Positions 18,158-26,519 of a stretch of DNA of 64,000 nucleotides are shown one piece after another (within the stretch, counting starts at the first letter, position 1; each line of letters begins with the position of its first letter). The notes under the pieces were generated by a model. It ran no database searches, was not told the DNA's origin, and saw only the letters and a program-made list of their open reading frames with translations. Source of the DNA: Mycolicibacterium sp. P9-64 (GTDB lineage Bacteria; Actinomycetota; Actinomycetes; Mycobacteriales; Mycobacteriaceae); assembly GCF_008329605.1 (NCBI RefSeq), contig NZ_NPKO01000013.1, positions 124,001 through 188,000 on the forward strand, in the 5' to 3' direction. The position numbers and the translations under genes were made by a program.

Positions 18158-18183
18158 CGATACTTTCAGATGGAAACGATACT
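18158..18183. promoter_or_regulatory. Candidate MarR operator in the amidase divergon
   Basis: A direct repeat CGATACT at 18158-18164 and 18177-18183 (19 bp apart) encloses the inverted repeat TTTC-AGATG-GAAA at 18164-18176. It lies 9 bp from the MarR start and about 40 bp before the amiC-like start, where binding would block both directions. Confidence 0.45.
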
Positions 18184-18222
18184 AGACGATTCGTGCTCGG
18201 TGAAGCGGAGGACATACGGGTT

Positions 18223-19296
18223 GTGAACTCGCACGCCGGACGTTCCTCAGCCGAGGTGTGGCGGGTGGCGATGGTGGTGCCCCTGCAAGGCCCCGGCGGC
18301 GTCTTCGGGCCGTCCTGTGAAGCCGTGAGCCAGTTGGTCGCCCACGATCTGAACGCTGACGGCGGGGTTCTCGGCCGCGAGGTGCAGATCGAGGTCGTCG
18401 ACGGGGGAGCGGAGCCCGAGCTCGTCGCCAGACGCATCGACGAGCTCGTCACGGCAGGCGTGATCCACGCCGTCAGCGGCTGGCACATCTCGTCGGTGCG
18501 AAACGCCTTGGCTCCCGTGGTGGCGGGTCGCGTGCCGTATGCCTACCCGGCCCTCTATGAAGGTGGCGAGCGGCGTCGCGACATCTATTGCAGCGGTGAG
18601 ACACCCGACCGCCAGATCGCTCCCGCGCTCCGCTGGTTGCGCGACAACGTAGGCATCCGGCGTTGGTTCATCGTGGGCGACGACTACGTATGGCCGCGGG
18701 CGTCGATGGCTGCGGTGCGCGAATTTGCCCGCGACCTCAATCTCGACATCGTCGGCGGGGAGTTCGTCGACATGGGTCGGGTGGACATGTCGGGTGTCGC
18801 CAAGGCGGCCGTGGCCTCGCGATGTGATGCGGTGCTGATGCTCTTGGTGGGGCAGGACGCCGTGGAATTCAACCGAGCGTGCGCGGCGATCGGCGCGGCC
18901 GAATCGTTCGTCCGTTTCAGCCCCTTGATGGACGAAGGCATGCTGCTCGCCAGCGGCACGGACGGCGCCCGAGGACTCTTCGTCGCGGCCTCCTTCTTTC
19001 GCTCGCTGGTCGGGGCGAACTCGATGGACCTGGTCGGAAACTATCAACACCTGCACGGCCCGCAGGCTCCACCGCTGAGTGGCATCGCCGAATCATGTTA
19101 CGAGGGAGCGCAATTGTTGGCGCAGCTGATTCATCGGGCGGGGCAACTGACTGATATCGCAACGAGTGATCCTGTCTCCTACGACAGCCCGCGGGGCACT
19201 GTGTGCTACTGCGCGGAGGCCACCGTGCAGCCGGTACACCTGGCCATCGCGAACGGCTATGACTTCGACGTGCTCACCACGCTGGCGCCGCCGTAG
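18223..19296 (+). CDS. AmiC-like amide-sensing protein (type I periplasmic-binding fold, cytosolic)
   Basis: About 357 residues with the Leu/Ile/Val-binding-protein fold seen in AmiC and urea/amide sensors: VAMVVPLQGPGGVFGPSCEA, LNADGGVLGREVQIEVVDGG, SGWHISSVRNALAPVV and GIAESCYEGAQLL. It has no signal peptide or lipobox, so it is a cytosolic sensor rather than an ABC-transporter receptor. GTG 18223 was chosen: GGAGG lies about 12 nt upstream, and earlier starts would run into the MarR gene. It is first in the amidase operon. In Pseudomonas AmiC binds small amides and controls AmiR; no AmiR-type antiterminator is present here, so it may act with the MarR protein instead. Confidence 0.82.
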   Translation: MNSHAGRSSAEVWRVAMVVPLQGPGGVFGPSCEAVSQLVAHDLNADGGVLGREVQIEVVDGGAEPELVARRIDELVTAGVIHAVSGWHISSVRNALAPVVAGRVPYAYPALYEGGERRRDIYCSGETPDRQIAPALRWLRDNVGIRRWFIVGDDYVWPRASMAAVREFARDLNLDIVGGEFVDMGRVDMSGVAKAAVASRCDAVLMLLVGQDAVEFNRACAAIGAAESFVRFSPLMDEGMLLASGTDGARGLFVAASFFRSLVGANSMDLVGNYQHLHGPQAPPLSGIAESCYEGAQLLAQLIHRAGQLTDIATSDPVSYDSPRGTVCYCAEATVQPVHLAIANGYDFDVLTTLAPP

Positions 19297-19389
19297 CGAC
19301 TGCAGCGCAGGCGCCGGGCCTTGACACTGTGGTGTGTGTCACTTATTTTCATTTGGAGATATTCCATTTGGATCTAAGGAGGTGACGGT

Positions 19390-20010
19390 GTGAATAGCGT
19401 TGGACTGCTGTACGTCGGCGCGGTACTTCTCGTCAATGGGTTGATGCTGCTTGGGCACGTGCCACCACGATCGGCGGCTGTCCTCAACCTGTTCGTCGGC
19501 GCCCTCCAGTGCGTGATCCCTACCGCAATGCTGTTGCAGGCCAACGGCGATGCGGCCGTCACACTGTCCGCCTCGGGTCTGTACCTGTTCGGTTTCACCT
19601 ACCTCTACGTTGGCATCAACAACCTTGCAGGCCTGGAGCCGCAGGGGCTGGGCTGGTTCAGTTTGTTCGTCGCCGTTGCTGCGGTGGCGTACGCAGCGTT
19701 GTCGTTTGGCTCGCATGATCCGGTGTTCGGCGTCATCTGGCTGTCCTGGGCCGCGCTGTGGTTTCTGTTCTTCCTGGTGCTGGGGCTGGGCCGCGACAAC
19801 CTCACTCGATTCACGGGCTGGTCGGCGACCCTGCTCAGTATCCCGACATGTTGTGTCCCGGCCTTCCTGTTGCTCACCGGCCACTACCAGAGTTCAATTC
19901 CGATTGCGGCCGCCACTGCAGCGTTGCTCGTGGCGCTGCTGGTGGCGGCAAGGTTCCTGAGCTCGTCAGGCACGGCCTCGCACTTCACCGCCCAACCGGT
20001 CTACCACTGA
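19390..20010 (+). CDS. amiS: AmiS/UreI-family amide (urea) channel
   Basis: This 206-residue integral membrane protein has six to seven hydrophobic helices and family landmarks (LLYVGAVLLVNGLMLLG, FTYLYVGINNLAGLE, GWFSLFV). The family includes the Helicobacter acid-gated urea channel UreI and Pseudomonas AmiS, which pass short amides. GTG 19390 is set by the near-perfect Shine-Dalgarno AAGGAGGTGA at 19376-19385. It lies between the sensor and the amidase, matching a substrate-entry role. The 93-bp gap upstream may hold an internal promoter. Confidence 0.88.
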   Translation: MNSVGLLYVGAVLLVNGLMLLGHVPPRSAAVLNLFVGALQCVIPTAMLLQANGDAAVTLSASGLYLFGFTYLYVGINNLAGLEPQGLGWFSLFVAVAAVAYAALSFGSHDPVFGVIWLSWAALWFLFFLVLGLGRDNLTRFTGWSATLLSIPTCCVPAFLLLTGHYQSSIPIAAATAALLVALLVAARFLSSSGTASHFTAQPVYH

Positions 20011-20067
20011 TCGTTCGTATCTCGCTGTATCCCCTTCTGTTTCAGTCGACAAACAAGGAGCAACATC

Positions 20068-21105
20068 ATGCGCCACGGTGACATCTCTTCTAGCCCAGAC
20101 ACAGTCGGCGTAGCCGTCGTCAACTACAAGATGCCTCGGCTACACACGAAGGAAGAAGTCCTCGAGAACGCCCGCAAGATCGCTGACATGGTGGTCGGGA
20201 TGAAGTCAGGCCTGCCCGGTATGGATCTCGTGGTGTTCCCCGAGTACTCCACGCAGGGGATCATGTACGACCAGGAGGAGATGTACGCGACCGCCGCCAC
20301 CATTCCCGGCGACGAAACCAACATCTTCGCCGCCGCGTGTCGCGAGGCCAAGACGTGGGGCGTCTTCTCCATCACCGGTGAGCGCCACGAAGACCACCCG
20401 AACAAGCCGCCGTACAACACGCTCGTCTTGATCGACGACACCGGTGAGATCGTCCAGAAGTATCGAAAGATACTGCCCTGGTGCCCGATTGAGGGTTGGT
20501 ACCCCGGTGACACCACCTACGTCTCGCAGGGACCCAAGGGCATGAAGATCTCATTGATCATCTGCGATGACGGCAACTATCCAGAGATCTGGCGCGACTG
20601 CGCCATGAAGGGCGCCGAGCTGATCGTGCGGTGCCAGGGATACATGTACCCCGCCAAGGATCAGCAGGTACTCATGGCCAAGGCGATGGCCTGGGCGAAC
20701 AACACCTATGTGGCAGTGGCGAACGCCGCCGGATTCGACGGGGTGTACTCCTACTTCGGCCATTCCGCGATCATCGGTTTCGATGGCCGCACCCTCGGCG
20801 AAACCGGCGAGGAAGAGTACGGGATTCAGTACGCGCAGCTGTCGCTGTCGGCAATTCGCGATGCGCGCCAGAACGACCAGTCGCAGAACCATCTCTTCAA
20901 GCTGCTTCACCGCGGATACTCCGGCGTCCACGCAGCAGGGGATGGGGACAAGGGCGTCGCCGACTGCCCGTTCGAGTTCTACAAGCTGTGGGTGACCGAC
21001 GCACAGAAGGCGCGAGAGGTGGTCGAGTCGATCACCCGAGACACGGTTGGCGTCGCAGACTGTCGCGTGGGCAACCTTCCCGTCGAGCAGACGATCGAGG
21101 CGTAA
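20068..21105 (+). CDS. amiE: Aliphatic amidase (nitrilase superfamily)
   Basis: 345 residues, the same size as Pseudomonas AmiE. The catalytic triad falls at the same numbers: E59 in VVFPEYST, K134 in KYRKILPW and C166 in LIICDDGNYPE. It hydrolyses short aliphatic amides (acetamide, propionamide) to the acid and ammonia in the cytosol. It follows the amiS channel by 57 bp and precedes the AmiB-like ATPase by 11 bp, so an operon is clear. Note that the well-known M. smegmatis acetamidase is a different (FmdA/AmdA-type) enzyme; this one is Pseudomonas/Rhodococcus-type. Confidence 0.95.
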   Translation: MRHGDISSSPDTVGVAVVNYKMPRLHTKEEVLENARKIADMVVGMKSGLPGMDLVVFPEYSTQGIMYDQEEMYATAATIPGDETNIFAAACREAKTWGVFSITGERHEDHPNKPPYNTLVLIDDTGEIVQKYRKILPWCPIEGWYPGDTTYVSQGPKGMKISLIICDDGNYPEIWRDCAMKGAELIVRCQGYMYPAKDQQVLMAKAMAWANNTYVAVANAAGFDGVYSYFGHSAIIGFDGRTLGETGEEEYGIQYAQLSLSAIRDARQNDQSQNHLFKLLHRGYSGVHAAGDGDKGVADCPFEFYKLWVTDAQKAREVVESITRDTVGVADCRVGNLPVEQTIEA

Positions 21106-21116
21106 GAGGAAGTAGC

Positions 21117-22196
21117 GTGCCCTACATCACCGACATGTTTCACGATCAGAACGGAACCTTCGAGCGACCCAACGGTGCCGACGTGAAGGCGGTGTCCACC
21201 GCCTTCAACCACGACGGCTTCATTGCGCAACTCGCAGAACGGATTCTGGGTCAACCGGACGCCGTGCGGGCCGTGGCCCGCGCCGTCTCGATCGCACATG
21301 CTGGTGTCGCCGATCCCGGTCGCCCGCTGGCGAGCGTATTGCTCGTCGGGCCGACCGGGGTCGGCAAGACAGAGCTCGTCCGCCAGGTCGCTGTCCAAAT
21401 CCGTTCGGGGCCAGACGATTTGTGCCGAATCGACATGGCTGCGCTGGCCCAGGAGCATTACGCGGCGTCCTTCTCCGGTGCGCCGCCGGGATACGCCGGG
21501 AGCAAGGAGTCCTTCACTCTGTTCGACAAGAACAAGATCGAGGGCGACTACTACACGCCGGGGATCGTGCTGTTCGACGAAGTCGAGAAGGCCGATCCCA
21601 CGGTGATCCGCTCACTTCTTCACGTGCTGGATAGCGGTGAACTGAGGTTGGCGAACGGACGGGAGAGGATCTCGTTCAGAAACTGCTTCGTCTTCATGAC
21701 GTCCAATCTGGGGTCCAAGGAGGTCGCGGCGGCGCAACGGGCCGACCGTCGGAGGTCGTACCGGGCGCGCCTGCGGAAAACCCTTGGAATGTCGAGGGAT
21801 TCGATTGGCCACGCTCGGGGAATGGTGGCGGCCGCAGTCGAGGGTTTCTTTGATCCGGAGTTCTTCAACCGGATCGACGAGATGGTCATCATGAAGCCGT
21901 TCGAGAACTCGACGGCCCGCCAGGTCACCGAGCGGGAAGTGGGCCTGCTGGCAGCACGACTCGGGCGGGAATCGGTGGAGCTGCGGGTGCATCACTCCGT
22001 GATCGACTTCCTGCACGACTGCGGTTTCGACCCGATCTACGGTGCGCGCGGACTGCGCCGGACCATCCGAACTCACCTCGTCGCTCCGGTTGCGGAGTGC
22101 ATATCACGTTGTCGTGCGACGATGGCCGATCCCATCGTGGTCGAGGCCACCCTGGTCAACGGAGCCGTCGTTGCGAACCCCGTCGCGCAAGCTTGA
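21117..22196 (+). CDS. amiB: AmiB-like AAA+ ATPase (ClpB/ClpA-type second domain)
   Basis: 359 residues consisting of a single Clp-type AAA+ module: Walker A GPTGVGKTE near residue 78, Walker B GIVLFDEVEKAD, sensor 1 MTSNLGS, the arginine-finger segment EFFNRIDEMVIMKPF and a C-terminal small domain (GFDPIYGARGLRRTIR). It lacks the N-domain and first ATPase ring of full ClpB. AmiB of the Pseudomonas amidase operon is the same kind of short Clp-like chaperone. GTG 21117 is preceded by AGAGGAAG and lies 11 bp after amiE, so it is co-transcribed. Its role is presumably folding or assembly of the amidase/channel; this is inferred from the Pseudomonas operon. Confidence 0.85.
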   Translation: MPYITDMFHDQNGTFERPNGADVKAVSTAFNHDGFIAQLAERILGQPDAVRAVARAVSIAHAGVADPGRPLASVLLVGPTGVGKTELVRQVAVQIRSGPDDLCRIDMAALAQEHYAASFSGAPPGYAGSKESFTLFDKNKIEGDYYTPGIVLFDEVEKADPTVIRSLLHVLDSGELRLANGRERISFRNCFVFMTSNLGSKEVAAAQRADRRRSYRARLRKTLGMSRDSIGHARGMVAAAVEGFFDPEFFNRIDEMVIMKPFENSTARQVTEREVGLLAARLGRESVELRVHHSVIDFLHDCGFDPIYGARGLRRTIRTHLVAPVAECISRCRATMADPIVVEATLVNGAVVANPVAQA

Positions 22197-22243
22197 TGCT
22201 GCCCAGGCCACACGCATGCCGACTGATCGGGCGGAGGCCGCGG

Positions 22244-23122
22244 TCATTGAGTCGGAGTCGAGCGTCGGAGGAAGTCCCGGATGAGCCCGGTGATTTCCTC
22301 GCCGTGGGTTTCGAGCGCGAAATGGCCTGCGTCCAGCAGGTGAATCTCGGCGTTGGGGAGGTCGCGACCGAAGGCCTCCGCTCCGGCTGAGCCGAAGATT
22401 TCGTCGTTGCGACCCCATGCCACCAACGTCGGCGGTTGGTGCGTCCGGAAGTATTCCTGGAAGGCGGGGTAGCCGTCGAGGTTGAACTGGTAGTCCCAGA
22501 AGAGTTGGAGCTGAACGGCATCGTTGCCAGGGCGGTCGAGTCCCGCCTGGTCGAGTTGCCACGTCTCTGGTGCGATCCGATCCAATCGGTCCGCGGGTAC
22601 TCCGTGCGTGTATTGCCATCGAGTTGTCTTGAGCTGGAACAGCTCACGCACCGCGTCTTCGTTGGCGGCGCGGTCCTTGGCGTGCGCGAACAGCACGTCC
22701 CAGAATGGGGTGAAGCCCTCCAGATACGCATTGCCGCTCTGGCTGATCAGTGCCGTCACTCGTGACGGCGTCCGGCTGGCAATGCGTAGGCCGATGGGTG
22801 CGCCGTAATCCTGGATGTAGATCGCGAATTTCTCCAGGCCCAGCTGATCGATCAGGCCCTCGACTATCGCCGTGAGGTTGTCGAAGCTGTAATCGAACTG
22901 CTCTGTCGACGGCGCGGCCGAATTGCCGAAGCCGATGTAGTCGGGTGCCACCAGGTGATAGTCGTCGGACAGAGCCGAAATCAGATTGCGAAACATGTGC
23001 GAGCTGGTGGGGAACCCGTGCAGCAGGAGCAGCGTCGGATTACGTGGGTCGCCGGCCTCCCGATAGAAGACCTCCAACCCATTCACGGTGGCCGTCCGGA
23101 AACGTGTCTCGAAACTGCTCAT
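22244..23122 (-). CDS. Alpha/beta hydrolase, epoxide hydrolase/haloalkane dehalogenase type
   Basis: This 292-residue enzyme has the oxyanion segment LLHGFPTSSHMF, nucleophile D105 in IYIQDYGAPIG, an acidic residue in WGRNDEIFG and catalytic H267 in LLDAGHFALE. An aspartate nucleophile marks the epoxide hydrolase/dehalogenase branch rather than esterases. It is cytosolic. It is divergent from a TetR regulator at 23190 with palindromic sites between them, so expression is probably induced by the substrate. It is convergent with amiB. The exact substrate is unknown. Confidence 0.85.
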   Translation of the reverse strand: MSSFETRFRTATVNGLEVFYREAGDPRNPTLLLLHGFPTSSHMFRNLISALSDDYHLVAPDYIGFGNSAAPSTEQFDYSFDNLTAIVEGLIDQLGLEKFAIYIQDYGAPIGLRIASRTPSRVTALISQSGNAYLEGFTPFWDVLFAHAKDRAANEDAVRELFQLKTTRWQYTHGVPADRLDRIAPETWQLDQAGLDRPGNDAVQLQLFWDYQFNLDGYPAFQEYFRTHQPPTLVAWGRNDEIFGSAGAEAFGRDLPNAEIHLLDAGHFALETHGEEITGLIRDFLRRSTPTQ

Positions 23123-23148
23123 GTCGCGCTCCTTGCGAGTTGGCCCGG

Positions 23149-23162
23149 AGAACGGTCGTTCT
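23149..23162. promoter_or_regulatory. Candidate TetR operator, site 1
   Basis: AGAACG-GT-CGTTCT, a 6-bp inverted repeat, lies between the divergent hydrolase and TetR genes. It matches site 2 at 23184-23197 in both outer arms (AGAAC and GTTCT), and both are followed by AC. Confidence 0.55.
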
Positions 23163-23183
23163 ACGGGTACTCTGGACTATAGG

Positions 23184-23197
23184 AGAACGATGGTTCT
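23184..23197. promoter_or_regulatory. Candidate TetR operator, site 2, over the TetR start codon
   Basis: AGAAC-GATG-GTTCT lies across the ATG at 23190. Binding here would block the regulator's own transcript or initiation, giving autoregulation. Confidence 0.5.
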
Positions 23198-23792
23198 ACC
23201 GCAAGGGGTAAGCGTGAGCGAGATCGTCAGCGAAGAGCAGGTGGTCGCCGCCGCCGATGGGCTGTTCTACGAACTGGGGGTGCAGGCAGTCGGGATGGAC
23301 GTCATTCGCGACACCGCAGGGGTCACGCTCAAGCGTCTCTACCGGCTGTTTCCTTCGAAGGCCGACCTGGTGACGGCCGTGCTCGAGCAGCGCGATCTAG
23401 ACGTGAGGCAAGCCGTTGGTGATTTTGTCGATGCCCGCGGGGGTGACTCGCGTGCTCGGATCCTTTCGGTGTTCGACTACCTGTCCGAGTGGTTCACCCA
23501 GCCCAGCTTTCGCGGCTGCATCTTCATCAACACCGTCGGCGAGTTGGGCGGCAAGTACGAGGCCGTTCAACGAATCGCGCGCCAACACAAGCTCTTGCTT
23601 CGCGACTATCTCGCCGATCTCGTGGCTGACTGCGCGCTTCCGGCAGGGGTCGCCGATCAGCTGCTGATACTCGCCAACGGAGCGATGTCCACGGCGGCCA
23701 TCCTCGGTACCCCGGAGGCGGGACGCCAAGCTCGCGAGATTGCCGAGTTGTTGCTTTCCTCGAGATCGGCTGGCAACCCGATCGGCGGGTAA
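23190..23792 (+). CDS. TetR-family regulator
   Basis: About 200 residues with a TetR HTH (VVAAADGLFYELGVQAVGMD, then AGVTLKRLYRLFPSKADLV) and a helical ligand domain. ATG 23190 has AGGAG upstream; GTG 23213 with AAGGGG before it is an alternative that would still keep the HTH. It is divergent from the hydrolase at 22244 and flanked by two matching palindromes, so it likely represses both genes and releases on ligand binding. Confidence 0.87.
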   Translation: MVLPQGVSVSEIVSEEQVVAAADGLFYELGVQAVGMDVIRDTAGVTLKRLYRLFPSKADLVTAVLEQRDLDVRQAVGDFVDARGGDSRARILSVFDYLSEWFTQPSFRGCIFINTVGELGGKYEAVQRIARQHKLLLRDYLADLVADCALPAGVADQLLILANGAMSTAAILGTPEAGRQAREIAELLLSSRSAGNPIGG

Positions 23793-23806
23793 CCAACGGG
23801 CTTTGA

Positions 23807-24034
23807 CTACTTCTTGCTCGGGATGACGATCACGACGATGAGCGTGATGATCGAGAAGAAGAGACCGAGGATTCCCCAGCCGATGGCGCTGCGGCCCTTG
23901 GTCCCCGCGATGACCGCGCACACGATCGCGGCGATCACGCTGCCGATCGCGACGAAGATGCCCTTGATTCCGCGCAGGATGAATCCGGCAGCCATCGGCA
24001 TGTCGGCACTGGCAAGCACGAGTGAATGAAGCAT
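23807..24034 (-). CDS. Small two-helix membrane protein of unknown function
   Basis: This 75-residue protein has two hydrophobic stretches (GFILRGIKGIFVAIGSVIAA and WGILGLFFSIITLIVVIVI) around a short polar loop TKGRS and ends with PSKK. It is likely a cytoplasmic-membrane protein with a positive C terminus. ATG 24034 gives the full form; ATG 24001 is possible. It resembles the small superinfection-immunity/YqaE-like membrane proteins only in size. No function is assigned. Confidence 0.6.
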   Translation of the reverse strand: MLHSLVLASADMPMAAGFILRGIKGIFVAIGSVIAAIVCAVIAGTKGRSAIGWGILGLFFSIITLIVVIVIPSKK

Positions 24035-24275
24035 CAGAGAAGCCTCTCCGTCGAAGGTTCGTCGTAGATACCCCGAATCGCTGTGTTTACACCGGCATCA
24101 GAAGCGACTGCATGCAAATTCAGCGGCGGCGTTCCCGACTCGCTGAAGCGTCCGGGGCGTTCACCTGGGGAGCGATGACATTCGGACGCATACCGGATCT
24201 ATACGTGTAGGGCGTTCGCATCATCGCATCGCGCGCCCACACCTGGGATGAGTCGCCGAGATTGGAGTAACGCAA
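24035..24275. other. Intergenic region
   Basis: 241 bp between divergent genes. It is less G+C-rich than its surroundings near 24090-24120 and must carry both promoters. I found no strong palindrome. Confidence 0.4.
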
Positions 24276-24593
24276 ATGGGCAGGACCGTGATGGTTCGTT
24301 ACCGCACGCGCCAAAGCACTGCAACCGAAAACCAACGCTTGATCGAGGCCGTATTCGCAAGCCTAGGGCGCGAATGCCCGCGGGGAGTGAAGTACATGGC
24401 GTTACGGCTCGCCGACAAAAGAAGCTTCGTCCATGTCGCGGTCTTCGACGGCGACGATGACGGCGCTCAGGAGCAATTGTCGCAAATGCCGGCCTTCGCC
24501 AGGTTTCAGCAGGGCATCGGCGAACGCGTCGAGACGGCACCCGAGGTGTCAGCCGCCACCGTCATTGGCTCCTACGGTTTCGCGAACGGCTAA
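24276..24593 (+). CDS. Small conserved protein, ABM-like fold possible
   Basis: 105 residues with no signal or membrane segment. The pattern GVKYMALRLADKRSFVHVAVFDGDD followed by LSQMPAFARFQQGIGERV resembles small antibiotic-biosynthesis-monooxygenase-like ferredoxin folds found as partners of mycobacterial ECF sigma factors. It ends 10 bp before the SigG-like sigma gene, so the two are probably co-transcribed. Catalytic residues are not identifiable; a regulatory or stress-enzyme role is only a guess. Confidence 0.65.
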   Translation: MGRTVMVRYRTRQSTATENQRLIEAVFASLGRECPRGVKYMALRLADKRSFVHVAVFDGDDDGAQEQLSQMPAFARFQQGIGERVETAPEVSAATVIGSYGFANG

Positions 24594-24603
24594 GGCTACC
24601 GGC

Positions 24604-25632
24604 GTGACATCAACACAGAACCGGATGGCAGACGAAACCGACGGCACCAGAATCGAATTCATGCATCGCGCGGATTCGTACCGTCGGGAACTGCTAGTGC
24701 TGTGCTATCGCATGCTCGGCTCGATGGACGACGCCGAGGACGCCGTTCAGGACACCTATGTCAGGGCATGGCGGTCCCATGAGGGATTCGAGTATCGTGC
24801 GTCGCTGCGTACGTGGATGTATCGGATAGCGACCAGAGTTTGCCTCAAGGCGCTCGAAGGCCGCGCACGACGGCCGCTGCCCTCGGGCCTAGGTGGTCCC
24901 GCGGGAGCCGACGGGGTTACCGAGGGGGCGTTGGACGCCGAACCCTTCGAGGTGGCGTGGCTACAACCCCTACCCGACAGCGCCTTCCATGACAATCCGG
25001 CGGACGTGGTCGCCGTTCGAGAGGGCGTCCGGTTGGCGCTGATTGCCGCGTTGCAGTATCTGCCGCCTCGGCAACGCGCGGTGCTGATACTGCGGGACGT
25101 CCTGGAATGGCCGACGGGCGACGTCGCCGCCATGTTGGGCACCACCCGCGCTGCGGTCAACAGCGTCCTACAGCGGGCCCGCACCCATCTCGCCGCGGTG
25201 TCACCTACCGAGGACGTTCTCGTCGAACCGACCGACCCGCGTTTCGTGGTGCTGCTAGAGCAATACGCGGCGGCCTTTGAGGGCGCCGAAATCGCCATCC
25301 TGACAAAGCTCCTCACCGAGGAAGCCGTTTGGGAAATGCCGCCCATAGCGACATGGTTCGCCGGGCGCGACAGCGTTTGCGCGTTTCTGTCGACCCGGCT
25401 GCATACCGCAGGACACCTCCGTCTGGTGCGCACTGCCGGCAACGGGCAACCCGCCTTCGGCGTGTACGCGCGCGGCTCCGACGGGGTGCACCATCCCCAC
25501 GGAGTCCACGTGCTGACGGTGACTCCCTCGGGCATCGCCCACGTCGTGGCGTTTCACGACTTGAACACCTTTGCGCGATTCGACCTACCCCAATCCCTGC
25601 ACGACGAAAGGAAGACGACATGTTCTTGGTGA
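24604..25632 (+). CDS. ECF sigma factor with C-terminal SnoaL-like domain (SigG-like)
   Basis: About 342 residues. Sigma region 2 runs from YRRELLVLCYRMLGSMDDAE through AVQDTYVRAWRS, region 4 is LQYLPPRQRAVLILRDVLEW with GTTRAAVNSVLQRARTHL, and the last 120 residues look like a SnoaL/NTF2 cone (FAGRDSVCAFLSTRL, HVVAFHDLNTFARFDLP). This layout matches mycobacterial SigG/SigJ-type factors that carry their own ligand-like regulatory domain rather than relying on an anti-sigma factor. No anti-sigma gene is adjacent. GTG 24604 is used; ATG 24625 is an alternative and neither has a strong ribosome site. Its stop overlaps the next gene by 13 bp. Confidence 0.85.
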   Translation: MTSTQNRMADETDGTRIEFMHRADSYRRELLVLCYRMLGSMDDAEDAVQDTYVRAWRSHEGFEYRASLRTWMYRIATRVCLKALEGRARRPLPSGLGGPAGADGVTEGALDAEPFEVAWLQPLPDSAFHDNPADVVAVREGVRLALIAALQYLPPRQRAVLILRDVLEWPTGDVAAMLGTTRAAVNSVLQRARTHLAAVSPTEDVLVEPTDPRFVVLLEQYAAAFEGAEIAILTKLLTEEAVWEMPPIATWFAGRDSVCAFLSTRLHTAGHLRLVRTAGNGQPAFGVYARGSDGVHHPHGVHVLTVTPSGIAHVVAFHDLNTFARFDLPQSLHDERKTTCSW

Positions 25633-26519
25633 CCGGGGCCGCAGGCCTCACGGGATCCATCGTGGTCCGCGAGTTCGCACGACAAGGAATCCCCGTGCGA
25701 GCGCTGATCCGTAACCCAGCGAAGGCCACCCTCTTCGACGGTCTGTCCGGCGTGGAGGTGGTAGTCGGCGACATGCTGCGCCCGAACACGCTCAAACCGG
25801 CACTAGAGGGCGTTGAGCGTGCCCTGATGATCTCCACCGCTGGAATGGACATGATGGACACGCAGTGCACCTTCATCGAGGCCGCCAAAGCCGCGGGCGT
25901 CCCTCACGTCGTCAAATATTCCGGGATCGACTCCGGAATTGGCTTCGATCCGTACGCGTTTCGAGCAGGACGGTGGCACGCACACGTAGAGCGGTATCTG
26001 GAAGGATCCGGGTTGGCATGGACCCACCTGCGCCCCACGCAGTTCATGCAGTTCTACTTGCCAGCAACCGTGACCGGGGTCGACGCGATCACACGCGAAC
26101 TCGTCATGCCCATCGGTGGCAGCCAGCTGGCGCCGGTCGACATCGAGGACACCGCCAAGGTTGCCGTAGCTCTGCTTCGCGACGGAGGACACCAGGGCCA
26201 AAGCCATTACATGAGCGGACCCGAGGCGTTGACGATGTCCGAGGTCGTCGACCGGATCTCAGCCGCTACCGGGACGAACTTCCGGTACACGGAAGTGTCG
26301 CTCGAAGAAAAGCGCAAACAACTGGCTGACCTTGGTGTGCCTGCCCCGGCACTGGACTTGCTCGACGAACTGTTGGCAGAACGGCGACGTTGCACCACCT
26401 CGCGGGTAGACCTGAGTACGCACAACACGTTCGGCGTGCTGCCGACGACGTTTGAACAGTTCGCCAGGAAGCACGCAGCTGAATTCGTCGCACCACCCGC
26501 AGCGGCGGCCGCACGCTGA
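25620..26519 (+). CDS. NmrA-like NAD(P)-binding oxidoreductase
   Basis: 299 residues starting with the atypical-SDR glycine motif FLVTGAAGLTGSIVVREFA, then VVVGDMLRPNTLKPALEG and KYSGIDSGIGFDP, as in NmrA/quinone oxidoreductase-2-like proteins. It probably binds NADP(H) and senses or reduces a small molecule such as a quinone or aldehyde. The ATG at 25620 has AAAGGAAG upstream and overlaps the sigma-factor stop, so translation is coupled. Being encoded with a SigG-like sigma factor suggests a redox or stress response unit. Confidence 0.85.
   Translation: MFLVTGAAGLTGSIVVREFARQGIPVRALIRNPAKATLFDGLSGVEVVVGDMLRPNTLKPALEGVERALMISTAGMDMMDTQCTFIEAAKAAGVPHVVKYSGIDSGIGFDPYAFRAGRWHAHVERYLEGSGLAWTHLRPTQFMQFYLPATVTGVDAITRELVMPIGGSQLAPVDIEDTAKVAVALLRDGGHQGQSHYMSGPEALTMSEVVDRISAATGTNFRYTEVSLEEKRKQLADLGVPAPALDLLDELLAERRRCTTSRVDLSTHNTFGVLPTTFEQFARKHAAEFVAPPAAAAAR

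Noticed and set aside
18223..19296. ABC-transporter substrate-binding protein
   Set aside because: No signal peptide, no lipobox, and no permease or ATPase genes nearby; the AmiC sensor role fits better.
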